A stretch of 49,438 nt of DNA from Vreelandella subterranea (GCF_900111305.1 NZ_FOGS01000015.1:1-49438); one strand, 5' to 3'; positions 7,908 to 17,021 are shown, counted from the first letter of the stretch. Program-made: numbers and translations. Notes: a model not told the origin generated them from the sequence alone.

Positions 7908-8588
7908 ATGGTGCGTCCCGTCACAATAGCGCTAAGTGTTTTAGCATTGCTGCTTGCACTCGGTGGGTTATGGCAATGGCTGACGGTCAATGACGTTGTG
8001 ACAGTCAATAGCCTCCGTGCCTGGGTAGCCGCATCACCTCAGTGGCGAGATTCTTCTTGGGTGTTTGTGCTGGTGACGATTGTCTATGTGCTCGCCCTTT
8101 TGGTGATGTTTCCACTGAGTATCTTGGTGGCCGTCACCGGTTTGATATTCGGTCCGGTATGGGGGTTTGTTTATGCAACGATGGGGACGCTGGCGTCGTC
8201 GGTCGTGTCGTATGCTGTAGGGCATCACCTGGGCCGCGAGGCGTTGATGAACCATGGCGGCAAACACATGAAGGGGCTTTCGCACTACCTGTCCCGTCGT
8301 GGCATCCGTGCAATGACGCTGATTAACCTGCTCCCGTTGGCACCTTTTACCCTTACCAATATGATGGCGGGTGCGTTTCACATCAAGTTTCGCGATTACA
8401 TGGTCGGTTCAACCCTTGGCATTGTGCCGGGGCTCGCCGCCGTCACCCTGCTGGGCAGTCAGTTGGGTGCGCTTGTGACGGCCAGTGACCCGCGCGATGT
8501 CATGCTGTCGCTGGCCGGTCTGGGGCTTGGCATCTTGCTGCTATTTGCATTGCGCCACTACTCCCGGCGCAAATCACGCACGCGCTAG
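7908..8588 (+). CDS. TVP38/TMEM64 (VTT domain) membrane protein
   Basis: A 226-residue membrane protein. I start it at ATG 7908, which follows GGGGAG at 9 bp, and not at the upstream ATG 7875. One N-terminal membrane helix is followed by the VTT (DedA-like, formerly SNARE-associated) domain: hydrophobic segments with G.IFGP.WGF.YA..G...S..SYAVG, the conserved glycine-rich entry and re-entrant loops, and the R..GI.AM..INLLPLAPFTL.N..AG block. Members act in lipid scrambling or membrane homeostasis in other organisms; the substrate here is not known. It is divergently transcribed from the glycosyltransferase fusion across a 117-bp gap, which may hold both promoters and link the two to envelope lipid work. 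Confidence 0.85.
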   Translation: MVRPVTIALSVLALLLALGGLWQWLTVNDVVTVNSLRAWVAASPQWRDSSWVFVLVTIVYVLALLVMFPLSILVAVTGLIFGPVWGFVYATMGTLASSVVSYAVGHHLGREALMNHGGKHMKGLSHYLSRRGIRAMTLINLLPLAPFTLTNMMAGAFHIKFRDYMVGSTLGIVPGLAAVTLLGSQLGALVTASDPRDVMLSLAGLGLGILLLFALRHYSRRKSRTR

Positions 8589-8707
8589 CGGCTTGCTGTT
8601 ACACAGTCGGCCGTAATTAGCGCCGCTTCCGCCATGCAAAGCCTCGCCACCACGTCAGGAGAAGGCGGGCTACATACAGTGCCACTGGCAACGTTTAAGG
8701 AGACGTC

Positions 8708-9682
8708 GTGATCTTACCGATTCTGGCCATCATCCTGGGTTTTTTACTGCTCCTGTGGAGTGCTGACCGCTTCATTGATGGCGCCTCGGCGGTGGCTGGG
8801 CACATTGGGTTACCGTCGTTGGTGATCGGCATGGTCATCGTCGGGTTCGGTACTTCGGCACCCGAGATCGTCGTGTCCATCATGGCGGCCCTGGAGGGGA
8901 ATCCCGAACTGGCCCTCGGCAATGCGCTGGGATCCAATATCTACAATGTTGGCCTGATCATCGGAGTGACGGCGCTGATCGTGCCGATTGCGGTGCATTC
9001 GACGATCATTCGCCGCGAGTTACCGCTGCTGTTGCTGTTTGGCGCCGTGGCAGGGGCATTCTTCTGGAATGACCAACTGGGTCGGCTGGAATCCGTGTTG
9101 CTACTGATGGGGTTCTTCGGCCTGATGGCCTGGACGACCTGGGCAGCACTGCGTGGCAAGGGTGACCCATTAGCCGCAGAGACTGAACAGGAACTCTCAT
9201 CGCCTGCCATGACGCTTGGCCGGGCCATCCTGTGGCTCCTGGTTGGCCTGGCGCTGCTGCTGGTGAGTTCGCGGATGCTGGTCTGGGGTGCCGTCTCGGT
9301 GGCGAGTGCTCTGGGCGTCAGTGACCTCATCATCGGATTAACGATCGTGGCGCTGGGTACCTCGCTCCCGGAGTTGGCATCGTCGATCGCCGCGGTTCGC
9401 AAGGGGGAGCACGATATTGCCATTGGCAACGTCGTGGGTTCCTGCATGTTCAACCTATTAGCGGTGGTGGGCATCGCGGGTGTTATCGCACCGATGGAGG
9501 CGCTTTCCGCGGAGGTCATGCGCCGAGACTGGCCGGTGATGATGGCCATGGTCGTTGGCCTGTTCATCATGGGCTTTGGGATTCGCGGAAAGGGGCGGAT
9601 CAACCGTATCGAAGCGAGCCTGCTACTGCTGGGGTTAGTGGTCTACAACGTCTGGCTGGTAAGTGCTGTGCTGACAGTCTGA
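8708..9682 (+). CDS. yrbG: Calcium/sodium antiporter, CaCA family (YrbG-like)
   Basis: A 324-residue inner-membrane exchanger with two homologous halves, each with an alpha repeat: GFGTSAPEIVVS...GNALGSNIYN (about 48-82) and ALGTSLPELASS...IGNVVGSCMFN (about 216-250). The acidic residues in the two GTS.PE motifs bind Ca2+/Na+ in this superfamily. Length matches E. coli YrbG (325). It starts at GTG 8708 after AAGGAG. In a halophile it would use the Na+ gradient to expel Ca2+. A decayed copy of its 3' end lies about 4.5 kb away at 14190-14272. Confidence 0.9.
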   Translation: MILPILAIILGFLLLLWSADRFIDGASAVAGHIGLPSLVIGMVIVGFGTSAPEIVVSIMAALEGNPELALGNALGSNIYNVGLIIGVTALIVPIAVHSTIIRRELPLLLLFGAVAGAFFWNDQLGRLESVLLLMGFFGLMAWTTWAALRGKGDPLAAETEQELSSPAMTLGRAILWLLVGLALLLVSSRMLVWGAVSVASALGVSDLIIGLTIVALGTSLPELASSIAAVRKGEHDIAIGNVVGSCMFNLLAVVGIAGVIAPMEALSAEVMRRDWPVMMAMVVGLFIMGFGIRGKGRINRIEASLLLLGLVVYNVWLVSAVLTV

Positions 9683-9807
9683 TGGAGCTGAGTAGTCATG
9701 CCGTCGGGCGAATGACTGGGCGGCCAAGGGTGCCGTTTCTAGGCGTGCGATAAAGGCACGGTCGGCCAACTGAAAGCCCGGGGTTGTACGTCAAATCACG
9801 ACGCGGT

Positions 9808-11676
9808 TCAGCTCGACGGCTCTTCGTTACCAGGCACAAAACCGCCCAGCAGGCGTTCGATTTCCTTGGCAGGCATCGGACGGTAGAAGAAGAACCCCTG
9901 GACGAGGTCGCAATGCATTTCGAGAAGCAATGACAACTGTTCGGCGTTCTCGACGCCCTCGGCCACCACTTCCAACCCCAACCGATGACCAATGAAGATG
10001 GCACCTTCCATGATGGCCCTATCCTTCGGCTGCGTGGGTGCGTCGTGGATGAAGGAGCGATCGATCTTCAGGGCGGTGACTGGAAAGTGCTTGAGATAGC
10101 TCAGGGAGGAATAACCGGTCCCGAAGTCGTCGATAGCAATGCGAATACCGCGATGATAGAGGCGCCGCAGGTCCTCGAGGACGGTCTCGTCGGCTTCGAT
10201 CAGGACATTCTCGGTCAATTCGATGCCGATATCCCGCGGGCCTAAGCCGTGACGCTGCAGCGAGTCCTCGAAGTTCTTGAGGGCATCGGGGCGCACCAGT
10301 TGACGACCCGATACATTGATGTCGATGCGGTGCTCATGAAACCCCTTGGCACGCCATTCCACCTGCTGGCGGCAAGCCTCTTCGATGACCCATTCGCCCA
10401 GTCGATGGATCAAACCGGAACGCTCGGCCAGGGGGATAAACTCCCCAGGCGAGATCGTCGGGCCCTCGGCAGGCTCCCAGCGTATCAAGGCCTCGAGATT
10501 CTCTATTCGCCCACTGGCCGCCGAGACCTGGGGCTGGTAGTGGAGGGAGAATTCACCGTTATCCAGGGCTTCCTCGAGTCGCGCCGAGAGATCGTGCTGG
10601 CGAACCAGCTCATCATGGAGTTTCTGTTGGAAGAAACGTACAGCGCCCCGACCCTCCAGTTTGGCACGATTCTTGGCAACATCGGCATTACGGATCAATT
10701 CGCGTGACGATTCACCATTCTCGGGAAAGAGCGTCACGCCCAGGCAGGCCGTGACATGATGCTCCCGACCATCCAAGACGAAAGGTTCCCGAAAGACATT
10801 CTGGACATGACGCACGACCCGTCTGACATCGGGGTCCAAGTGGACGCCGGGAAAGGCCAGCACGAATTCATCGCTAGAGACACGGGACACCAGGTCAGTG
10901 ACTCGCTGGCACTCTCTCAGTCGCCGAGTCAGCTCAACGAGCAGGCGATCACCCTGATCATAGCCAAGGGCATCATTGATATCGGCGAAGTGATCGATGT
11001 CCAGATAGATGGTTGCCAGGCCATTGCCCTGGCGTCGACAGGAATCCAGCAGACTGTCCAGGTCGACCTCGAAGGTCTGGCGGTTAGGGAGATGGGTGAG
11101 ACTGTCGAAACGGGTGGCGAATTCCAGGTCACGGTGGGCGCGTTTTTGATCGGAAAGATCGACATCCACGCAGAACATCAAGGGTGAGTCGGTATGCTCA
11201 TTGAGCATCAGATGCTGCGAGAAGACCGATACCAGTTCACCGGTTTTGTGCTTGAGCTCGAGTTCACCGGGGGGTATGTCGACGCCTTCATTGATCCAGG
11301 CAGCATGCGCCTGGATCATTTCGTCACGCATGAAGGCAGGGATGATCAGATTTTCCAGTAACTGTCCCAGCGCTTCCTCAGCGGTATAGCCATAGAGACG
11401 AGTGCTACCTTCATTCCAGTAAATCACCCGCCGATCGCGATCATACCCCTGAACCGCCACCTTCGGCAGGCTCTCCAGCAGGGCGCGGAATCGCTGCTCA
11501 CTCTCCAGATACTGGCGGCGTACTAACTCGACTTCTTCCCTGTCGGCATCATGCGAATCGCTGCCATGCGTTGAAGATGTCTTTGACATCTTCAACACGA
11601 GCGCACCGGAAAACCTCCTGCGGTTCTTCTTCAGGCGTTCCGGATCTCTGTGATGTCGGGAATCGCTGGCAGTCAT
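9808..11676 (-). CDS. PAS-GGDEF-EAL protein, likely c-di-GMP phosphodiesterase
   Basis: About 622 residues, no membrane segment. Order: a variable basic N-terminus, a PAS domain (about 60-175, with the Y..RDRRVIYWNEG.TRLYGY.. pattern), a GGDEF domain (about 185-345) and an EAL domain (about 360-610). The GGDEF signature is SSDEF, so cyclase activity is probably lost. The EAL domain looks active: NLEALIRW, the NVSGRQL and ELTEN metal sites, DDFGTGYSSLSYL and VAEGVE are all present. It would break down cyclic di-GMP in response to a cytoplasmic signal read by PAS. The start is unsure: ATG 11676 is used, with ATG 11589 an alternative. A perfect 12-bp hairpin overlaps that second ATG. Confidence 0.85.
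   Translation of the reverse strand: MTASDSRHHRDPERLKKNRRRFSGALVLKMSKTSSTHGSDSHDADREEVELVRRQYLESEQRFRALLESLPKVAVQGYDRDRRVIYWNEGSTRLYGYTAEEALGQLLENLIIPAFMRDEMIQAHAAWINEGVDIPPGELELKHKTGELVSVFSQHLMLNEHTDSPLMFCVDVDLSDQKRAHRDLEFATRFDSLTHLPNRQTFEVDLDSLLDSCRRQGNGLATIYLDIDHFADINDALGYDQGDRLLVELTRRLRECQRVTDLVSRVSSDEFVLAFPGVHLDPDVRRVVRHVQNVFREPFVLDGREHHVTACLGVTLFPENGESSRELIRNADVAKNRAKLEGRGAVRFFQQKLHDELVRQHDLSARLEEALDNGEFSLHYQPQVSAASGRIENLEALIRWEPAEGPTISPGEFIPLAERSGLIHRLGEWVIEEACRQQVEWRAKGFHEHRIDINVSGRQLVRPDALKNFEDSLQRHGLGPRDIGIELTENVLIEADETVLEDLRRLYHRGIRIAIDDFGTGYSSLSYLKHFPVTALKIDRSFIHDAPTQPKDRAIMEGAIFIGHRLGLEVVAEGVENAEQLSLLLEMHCDLVQGFFFYRPMPAKEIERLLGGFVPGNEEPSS
11570..11596 (-). other. Perfect 12-bp hairpin at 5' end of the PAS-GGDEF-EAL gene
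   Basis: On the minus strand GTTGAAGATGTC, a 3-nt loop AAA, and GACATCTTCAAC form a perfect stem. The ATG at 11589-11587, a possible translation start, is inside the left arm. A strong AGGAGG lies 24 nt before it on the minus strand. The hairpin could hide a start codon or be a protein-binding site; it could also be chance within coding sequence. Confidence 0.5.
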
Positions 11677-11940
11677 GGGATCCACTTAAAGAAACAACAC
11701 GGTCAAGAGCCATCATAATGGTAACGATAGGCACTTCGTTGTGATTATCCTACACCTATTGGCAGGAAAACCTACATATATACCTCATCAACGGTCTGAT
11801 ACTGTTTTCAAAAAAATCACGCTTATTTAGTACATTTCTTTGACTTATCCTTGCAAATCTTTTCATTTTTCTCCTGTTGACCGCGATGTTTACAACGGCA
11901 ACACCGGGCAATTCTGCCCAGTTAACAGGAGAGTACCAAC

Positions 11941-12735
11941 ATGAAACTCGATACCCTCAAGCACGGTTTCGACCCCACCTCCATGCCTGCCGATTCACTC
12001 GCAGACTATTGGAATCCAGGAGTGACCGAGGCGCTGAGACAACAGGATTGGGCGAAAACCGATATTCGGGAGCGAATCGATCTGACCGCCTGGCAGGGGT
12101 TTACCGCTGACCTGCCGCGCGATCCCTATGTCAATCAGCGATGGAAGCGGATGTCATGGCTTGCCCTGAATGATCAGGGAGATGTCGAGGATATGGGCCA
12201 ATGCCCCATGGCCCAGGGAGGGGCCTTCAACGATGCGGAAAGCATGGCGGATCGCCTGCGGTACTATGATCCGCTGACTCGGGAGTTCATGCTACGCCCC
12301 GATGTAAAGGCCTTCGTTCGCGCCTGGGCAAGGCTTTGGAGTATCGGTGCGCACGAACCCATTCTGATGCAGATCACCGGGGTTCGCGGAGAAGGCAACA
12401 TCGACCCCCTTCAGGGACAGGGAATTCATGCCGATGGCTGCAAGGCGCTCAGCATTCTGGTCATCAATCGGGAAAACGTGGCGGGGGGTGAGAACCACCT
12501 CTACGCAGACAAGGCCGGCACGCAACCCTTGGTTGATATCACCATGGATCCGGGTGATATCCTTCATCTGCGCGATGACCGGCTATTTCACAGTGTCGAC
12601 GGAATCGAACAGCTCGACAGCGAGGCACCCTTCGAGCGGTTCATCATCATCATCAACAGCCGCTTCGTGGACGAGTTCCAGAACCGGATGTTGCGTCGCC
12701 ACTTCCCGGAAGCGGTCCTCAATGAGAGCGAATGA
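11941..12735 (+). CDS. 2-oxoglutarate/Fe(II) dioxygenase, 2OG-Fe_Oxy_2 family
   Basis: A 264-residue soluble protein of the PF10014 type, which includes free-amino-acid hydroxylases such as the Bacillus L-isoleucine dioxygenase. The iron triad can be seen as His163-x-Asp165 in GQGIHADG and His217 in LFHSVDG; Arg233 in FERFIII is placed to bind 2-oxoglutarate. GGENHLYAD is the family's conserved strand. It would hydroxylate a small substrate, perhaps an amino acid, using O2 and 2-oxoglutarate; hydroxylated amino acids can act as osmolytes, but this is speculation. It starts at ATG 11941 after ACAGGAG. The 200 bp upstream is AT-rich and probably holds its promoter. A strong terminator follows, so the gene is a single-gene unit. 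Confidence 0.85.
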   Translation: MKLDTLKHGFDPTSMPADSLADYWNPGVTEALRQQDWAKTDIRERIDLTAWQGFTADLPRDPYVNQRWKRMSWLALNDQGDVEDMGQCPMAQGGAFNDAESMADRLRYYDPLTREFMLRPDVKAFVRAWARLWSIGAHEPILMQITGVRGEGNIDPLQGQGIHADGCKALSILVINRENVAGGENHLYADKAGTQPLVDITMDPGDILHLRDDRLFHSVDGIEQLDSEAPFERFIIIINSRFVDEFQNRMLRRHFPEAVLNESE

Positions 12736-12768
12736 CACTCTCGGTAAATTCAGAACCTAGCAACACCC

Positions 12769-12800
12769 ACGCCCCCGGAATTCCGGGGGCGTCTTGGTTG
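12769..12800 (+). terminator. Rho-independent terminator after dioxygenase gene
   Basis: A perfect 24-bp palindrome, ACGCCCCCGGAA then TTCCGGGGGCGT (12769-12792), followed by CTTGGTT. It lies 33 bp after the dioxygenase stop. The stem is GC-rich and the T tract weak. Confidence 0.8.
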
Positions 12801-13022
12801 TGCGCCAGGCAAGACACGCAGCGCCTGGTGCAGCGTGTCCGCAAGTTCCTCAAGCGTGGCAGAGGGCGCAACATCCGACGAGGATCTTTGGGCTAGAGAC
12901 GCTAATTTCATAAGTGCGTACAGTTGCAGAGATTTATCAAAGTCTGTAGGTGACTTTCTGGCCTTTCCGAACCGCATATTTTAGGTTATTCGGGGTGGGG
13001 CCACCGTATATAAGGAAGGGCA

Positions 13023-14135
13023 ATGCTGAAAACTTTGGAAGCTGGTTTACAGGCCTGGATGTTGCCGGGCATCTTGACGTTGCTTGCCGTGATAGCCAGT
13101 TACTTCCTCTACCGGCTGACACTAGCGGTGATCCGCCATTTTTCGAAACGGCGAACCGTCCCCCGGCTATTTCTGGATGCGGTTGACAAGGCGCTGGGCT
13201 TGGTTATCAGCCTGCTGGTACTCAGGGCTATGCTTGATGGCGCTCCGGAGGGCCTGCTGCTCTTGAGTCCGTTGAAGCAGATGGCCACTTTGCTACTGAT
13301 TCTGTCACTGACCTGGGCGGCCGTTCGTCTGACCTCCGTCATTGGCGACGTTATCGTGTTTCTGAATCCGGTATTGGAAGGGCAGTGGAAACGGGCCCGC
13401 AAGGTAGAGACACAGACACGCTTCCTGGTCCGTTGCCTGAATGTCCTCGTTGTCATCGTGGGCTTTGGTGCCGCGCTGATGACTTTCGAACCGGTGCAGA
13501 AAGTAGGCGCCAGTCTGCTGGCGTCCGCCGGTGTTGGCGGTATTGTCCTGGGTTTTGCTGCACGGCCGGTACTCAGTAACCTGTTATCGGGCATTCAGAT
13601 TGCGCTCACCCAGCCGTTCCGCATTGATGATGTGCTGATTGTGGAGGGCGAATGGTGTTGGGTCGAGGAAGTGACCGCAACCTATGTCGTCCTGCGGGTG
13701 TGGGATCAGCGTCGGCTTATCGTACCGTTGCAGTGGTTTATCGAGAACCCTTTCCAGAACTGGTCGCGGAACACAGCGGATTTGCAGGGCGCGGTCTTTA
13801 TCTGGGTGGATTACACCATGCCCATTGAGCCTCTGCGCCAGGAGTTCTCGCGCTTGCTGGATACGATGAAGCAGTGGGATGGCAAGGTGGCGACGGTTCA
13901 GGTGACCGACGCCAATGAACAGGCGATACAGGTGCGCTTCCTTATGAGTGCACCTAACTCCAACCAGAATTGGGATCTGCGATGCGCTATTCGTGAAGGG
14001 CTGGTGACGTTTATACAGCAGCATTACCCCTCGCAACTACCCCGCCTTCGGGCGCGATTGGAGAATACGGCTCCGGAGTTTGAGGGCGGCGCCATACTGA
14101 ATCGTTCCGAACCTTCCGGAGGCTCCAAACCTTGA
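13023..14135 (+). CDS. MscS-family mechanosensitive channel
   Basis: A 370-residue inner-membrane channel. Four hydrophobic segments in the first 200 residues are followed by the MscS pore helix and beta domain: ASAGVGGIVLGFAARPVLSNLLSGIQIALTQPFRIDD (about 166-202), where the glycine/alanine packing of the TM3 pore and the PFRIDD turn are diagnostic. Residues 205-260 form the beta domain (V.EVTATYVVLR.WD.RR.IVPLQWF), and the rest the cytoplasmic alpha/beta vestibule. Channels like this release solutes on hypo-osmotic shock. It starts at ATG 13023 after AAGGAAGGG. The 287 bp before it hold only the preceding terminator and no credible gene. Confidence 0.9.
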   Translation: MLKTLEAGLQAWMLPGILTLLAVIASYFLYRLTLAVIRHFSKRRTVPRLFLDAVDKALGLVISLLVLRAMLDGAPEGLLLLSPLKQMATLLLILSLTWAAVRLTSVIGDVIVFLNPVLEGQWKRARKVETQTRFLVRCLNVLVVIVGFGAALMTFEPVQKVGASLLASAGVGGIVLGFAARPVLSNLLSGIQIALTQPFRIDDVLIVEGEWCWVEEVTATYVVLRVWDQRRLIVPLQWFIENPFQNWSRNTADLQGAVFIWVDYTMPIEPLRQEFSRLLDTMKQWDGKVATVQVTDANEQAIQVRFLMSAPNSNQNWDLRCAIREGLVTFIQQHYPSQLPRLRARLENTAPEFEGGAILNRSEPSGGSKP

Positions 14136-14189
14136 GTGGGTGTAGCCTGCCAGTCTCTCGGTTGACATGAATGGTAGGTGCTTACCTGG

Positions 14190-14272
14190 GACTGGCCGGT
14201 GATGATGGCCAAGGTGGCTGTTGATCATGGGCTACGGGGTTCGCGGCAAAGGGGGGATCAATCAAGTCGAAT
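14190..14272 (+). pseudogene. Decayed 3' fragment of a yrbG-like antiporter gene
   Basis: The stretch starting GACTGGCCGGTGATGATGGCC repeats, with differences and a short deletion, the part of the antiporter gene at about 9529-9610. Translated in two frames it gives DWPVMMA and then LIMGYGVRGKGGINQVE, against DWPVMMA and FIMGFGIRGKGRINRIE in the intact gene. The fragment lacks any start and breaks off just before the DUF2254 stop codon. It is most simply the relic of a second antiporter gene, or of a partial duplication. Confidence 0.8.
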
Positions 14273-14277
14273 ACCCG

Positions 14278-15591
14278 TTATGGTGCGTTTGGTTCTGTTA
14301 TGGGTGGCAATGCCGAAAACTCAGCAGTTTTGCGCACAGCATCGATATCGTCTTGAAGCGACATGGCGATTTCTGAACGGGCCAGTGCCATTCTTGAATG
14401 TTTTCGGGCGGCCGCCACCATCGCACTGTCATCTGTTCCGGCCAGAGCGAACAGGGCTTTCTGCAATCGGATCGACACCTCAACCATATCCGCGCCGTCC
14501 CGGGCAATTGCCGTAAAGGCATCGTCGAACAGATCGTCGATCAGCAGTTCTGGCACTGAGATACGGTGGTAGGTAATCGCTTGCAACCGGTCTATCTCTA
14601 CGGGGGATTGCCAAAGGGTGAATAGTCGCACCAATGTGCCAATAACATTTATCGCGGTTCCCGGGTCATTGATGCCCGGTGACAGCGCTTTGTCGGCGAT
14701 TTCGGACAACGCCAGCAGCCCGAAGCGAGGATCATCTTCAAAGGTGCGGCTTGAGCCAATTGTGAAGGCACTGGAGAAAGCCTCTGTCTCGAACGCCTTG
14801 CATTGTTCGACGTCTTTATCAATATGAAGCAGTGGAAGGCGTGTATGAGCAAAGGTACCCGGCAGTACCGCTACCGTTACGTGGCAATTGTGCGCTTCAG
14901 CACAGGCTTGTAATGCCTCCAGGTCGATATGCTGGACATAGCCAACTTTTGAAGAACAGACGGGAACGCCCTTGTTAGCCGCTTGATGCGGGGAGGCTGT
15001 CAACGCGCCGAGTGAAGGTGCATGTCGGCGGCGGTCCAGTGCGTCGCCTGCTGCCTTTTCCGCTTTCTCAATGGTATTCACCACTTTGCCTAGCCGGGCG
15101 ATTCTGTCCACCCAGCGAACGAACGTGATGATGACAATGGCAAACACCAAAAGCGTCAGGGCGAAGATTGCAAACCGGCCTGCCGCGTCAAACATGTCAT
15201 TCTGGAGGGTTATCAGCGAAACAATACTGAAGATGAAGGCGCCTATAAACGCCGACAATGCGTTCTGGGTAACGTCATCCGCAATCACCAGCGGGATGGA
15301 GCGGGGCGTTGCCCCGGTGCTGGCGGATGCATAAGCGGCGACCATGGAGCCCACTGCAAATGTCGCAATCACCAGCATGCTGGATGCCATGATGGTCAAT
15401 AGCGATTCGACAGACGCCAGGGTGATATCGGGTAGCACACTCGACAGCCCCATCGTGTCAGCGAGCATGGCGATGAATGTACCGCCAATAGAAAGCACGC
15501 AAAGGAGCAGTGGCTTGACCCAAAGACGCTCGTTAATCCGACCAAAGGCAAAGCGTAGCTTGTCCAGGGTGAACAGCTTTGATTGAGCCAT
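14278..15591 (-). CDS. DUF2254 membrane protein
   Basis: A 437-residue protein starting at ATG 15591 (MAQSKLF...); an open frame further upstream lacks family similarity. The first half has four hydrophobic segments (about 25-45, 60-85, 110-130, 140-160) and the second half is a soluble domain. The DUF2254 hallmarks are present: the early LLTIMASSMLVIATFAVGSMVAAYASAS.G.TPR segment, VGYVQHID, and SEIADKALSPGINDPGTAI (about 320-340). Function is unknown; the topology resembles a small channel or transport-linked protein. It is convergent with the MscS gene and divergent from the LysE-type gene. Confidence 0.8.
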   Translation of the reverse strand: MAQSKLFTLDKLRFAFGRINERLWVKPLLLCVLSIGGTFIAMLADTMGLSSVLPDITLASVESLLTIMASSMLVIATFAVGSMVAAYASASTGATPRSIPLVIADDVTQNALSAFIGAFIFSIVSLITLQNDMFDAAGRFAIFALTLLVFAIVIITFVRWVDRIARLGKVVNTIEKAEKAAGDALDRRRHAPSLGALTASPHQAANKGVPVCSSKVGYVQHIDLEALQACAEAHNCHVTVAVLPGTFAHTRLPLLHIDKDVEQCKAFETEAFSSAFTIGSSRTFEDDPRFGLLALSEIADKALSPGINDPGTAINVIGTLVRLFTLWQSPVEIDRLQAITYHRISVPELLIDDLFDDAFTAIARDGADMVEVSIRLQKALFALAGTDDSAMVAAARKHSRMALARSEIAMSLQDDIDAVRKTAEFSALPPITEPNAP

Positions 15592-15929
15592 AATTCCATT
15601 CTCTGTGGTTAGGCTCAGGATTCTGAGGCCGACTTGTGAAAATTTAAGGGGCTGTCCGACGTCGAACCCAGTCGAGCTAACGGCCACACATATGCTGTCT
15701 TCGTACTCCCGTGTCTGCACCCACCTAGGCAACCCAACAAGCGCCCAGGCGAGAACCGGTATCTTGAGAGTGTACGCCCTACCGAGATGTGGAGGAATAC
15801 AGCGAGCGCCGCATAAGCGTTGTAAAAAGTGCATTCCATCGGCCAGGTATGCCAGGATTACCGCTTATCGTCGGCAGCGAGTGCTTGCATCTTTTAGGCG
15901 CTTAATGGTGGGTGTTCAGGAGTTTATCA

Positions 15930-16541
15930 ATGCAGCTCGATATGTGGTTGATCTATTTCGTCAGTTGTGTGGGCTTGTCGTTGTCGCCCGGCCCCAATGG
16001 TCTGCTCGCCTTGACGCATGGGGTGCTTCACGGAAGTCGCAAGACGCTGTTCACTATTTCAGGCGGCGCGATAGGGTTTGTCATCGTGATAGCCCTCTGC
16101 ATGTTTGGTATTGGGGCGCTGGTCAAGTCTTCCGTCATCTGGCTTTCCGTGCTCAAGTGGGTAGGGGGTGCCTATCTCATCTGGCTTGGCATTCAGGTAT
16201 GGCGCTCACCGCCGGTTTCCACGACGGCTGATGCTGACGAAAGGGTGACCAGCAGTTGGTCGCTTTTCCGCCAAGGGGCGCTTGCCTCGATAACAAACCC
16301 CAAAGTGCTGCTGTTCTTTAGCGCCTTCTTGCCGCAGTTTCTTGACCCGCAAAATAGCCTGGTGCATCAGTTTGTCATCATGGCCGCGACCTTCGTGATG
16401 ACGGAATTTCTGGCGGAATTCATCCTTGCAAGCGCCGCTAGCCGTATCCGGCACTGGTTAGAGCGTGCCGGGCGTGGGTTTAATCGCGTTTGCGGAGGTC
16501 TTTTCATGGCAATTGGTGCAGCGCTGCCGTTGCGGGCCTGA
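15930..16541 (+). CDS. LysE/RhtB-family amino acid exporter
   Basis: A 203-residue inner-membrane protein with about six hydrophobic segments. ATG 15930 is chosen because AGGAG lies 7 bp before it. The family signature is near the start: SLSPGPNGLLALTHG...G, followed by GGAIGF and the K..GG.YL.WLGI..WRS segment at the end of the third helix, and LASITNPKVLLFFSAFLPQF in the middle. The family exports amino acids or related compounds by proton exchange; the substrate cannot be told. The DUF2784 gene follows after 19 bp and is likely co-transcribed. Confidence 0.88.
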   Translation: MQLDMWLIYFVSCVGLSLSPGPNGLLALTHGVLHGSRKTLFTISGGAIGFVIVIALCMFGIGALVKSSVIWLSVLKWVGGAYLIWLGIQVWRSPPVSTTADADERVTSSWSLFRQGALASITNPKVLLFFSAFLPQFLDPQNSLVHQFVIMAATFVMTEFLAEFILASAASRIRHWLERAGRGFNRVCGGLFMAIGAALPLRA

Positions 16542-16560
16542 AGCGTCTATGGAATGAATC

Positions 16561-16968
16561 GTGATATCTGAAGAGTGGCTACTGCTGTTGCTCGCAGACG
16601 CTATCCTGATACTCCACGTACTATTTGTAGCCTTCGTGGTATTTGGCCTGTTGGCTATTTACGCAGGGTACTTCCTGGCGTGGCAGTGGGTGCGTCATCG
16701 CGTTTTTCGTATCGTGCACTTATGCGCCATCGGCTACGTCGTGGGGCAAGCCTGGCTGGGAATGATCTGCCCGCTGACGACCTGGGAGATGGCGCTCAGA
16801 GCCGAGGCGGGGGCGGCCACCTATGCCGGGTCTTTTATTCAGCATTGGCTGCATAGCCTGCTTTACTACAGCGCCCCGGACTGGGTGTTTGGCATCGTTT
16901 ACAGCGTATTTGGCGGCTTGGTGCTGACAAGCTGGTGGGTGGTCAAGCCGGGTAAACGGATTCACTAG
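16561..16968 (+). CDS. DUF2784 small membrane protein
   Basis: A 135-residue membrane protein with four hydrophobic segments and the DUF2784 pattern: an early LADAILILHVLFVAFVVFG helix, a W...R..RI.HL segment, and the conserved GMICPLTTWE block with an invariant cysteine (about residue 70), followed by FI.HWLH.L.YY. The role is unknown. It probably starts at GTG 16561 with a weak ribosome site, 19 bp after the exporter gene, which suggests translation as the second gene of that transcript. Confidence 0.82.
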   Translation: MISEEWLLLLLADAILILHVLFVAFVVFGLLAIYAGYFLAWQWVRHRVFRIVHLCAIGYVVGQAWLGMICPLTTWEMALRAEAGAATYAGSFIQHWLHSLLYYSAPDWVFGIVYSVFGGLVLTSWWVVKPGKRIH

Positions 16969-17021
16969 CATAGGGGGTGTGTACTAGGCTTTGTGAAGCA
17001 TGTCGCAATAAGGAGGCACAC

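Noticed and set aside
8941..9603. 220-residue minus-strand frame
   Set aside because: Shadow of the yrbG-like gene, with Ser/Thr/Pro-rich composition and no motif.
12750..12977. 75-residue minus-strand frame between the dioxygenase and mscS genes
   Set aside because: It runs through the terminator palindrome, has no good ribosome site and no recognisable family.
15605..16231. 208-residue plus-strand frame
   Set aside because: Overlaps the LysE-type exporter in another frame and lacks a ribosome site and family features.
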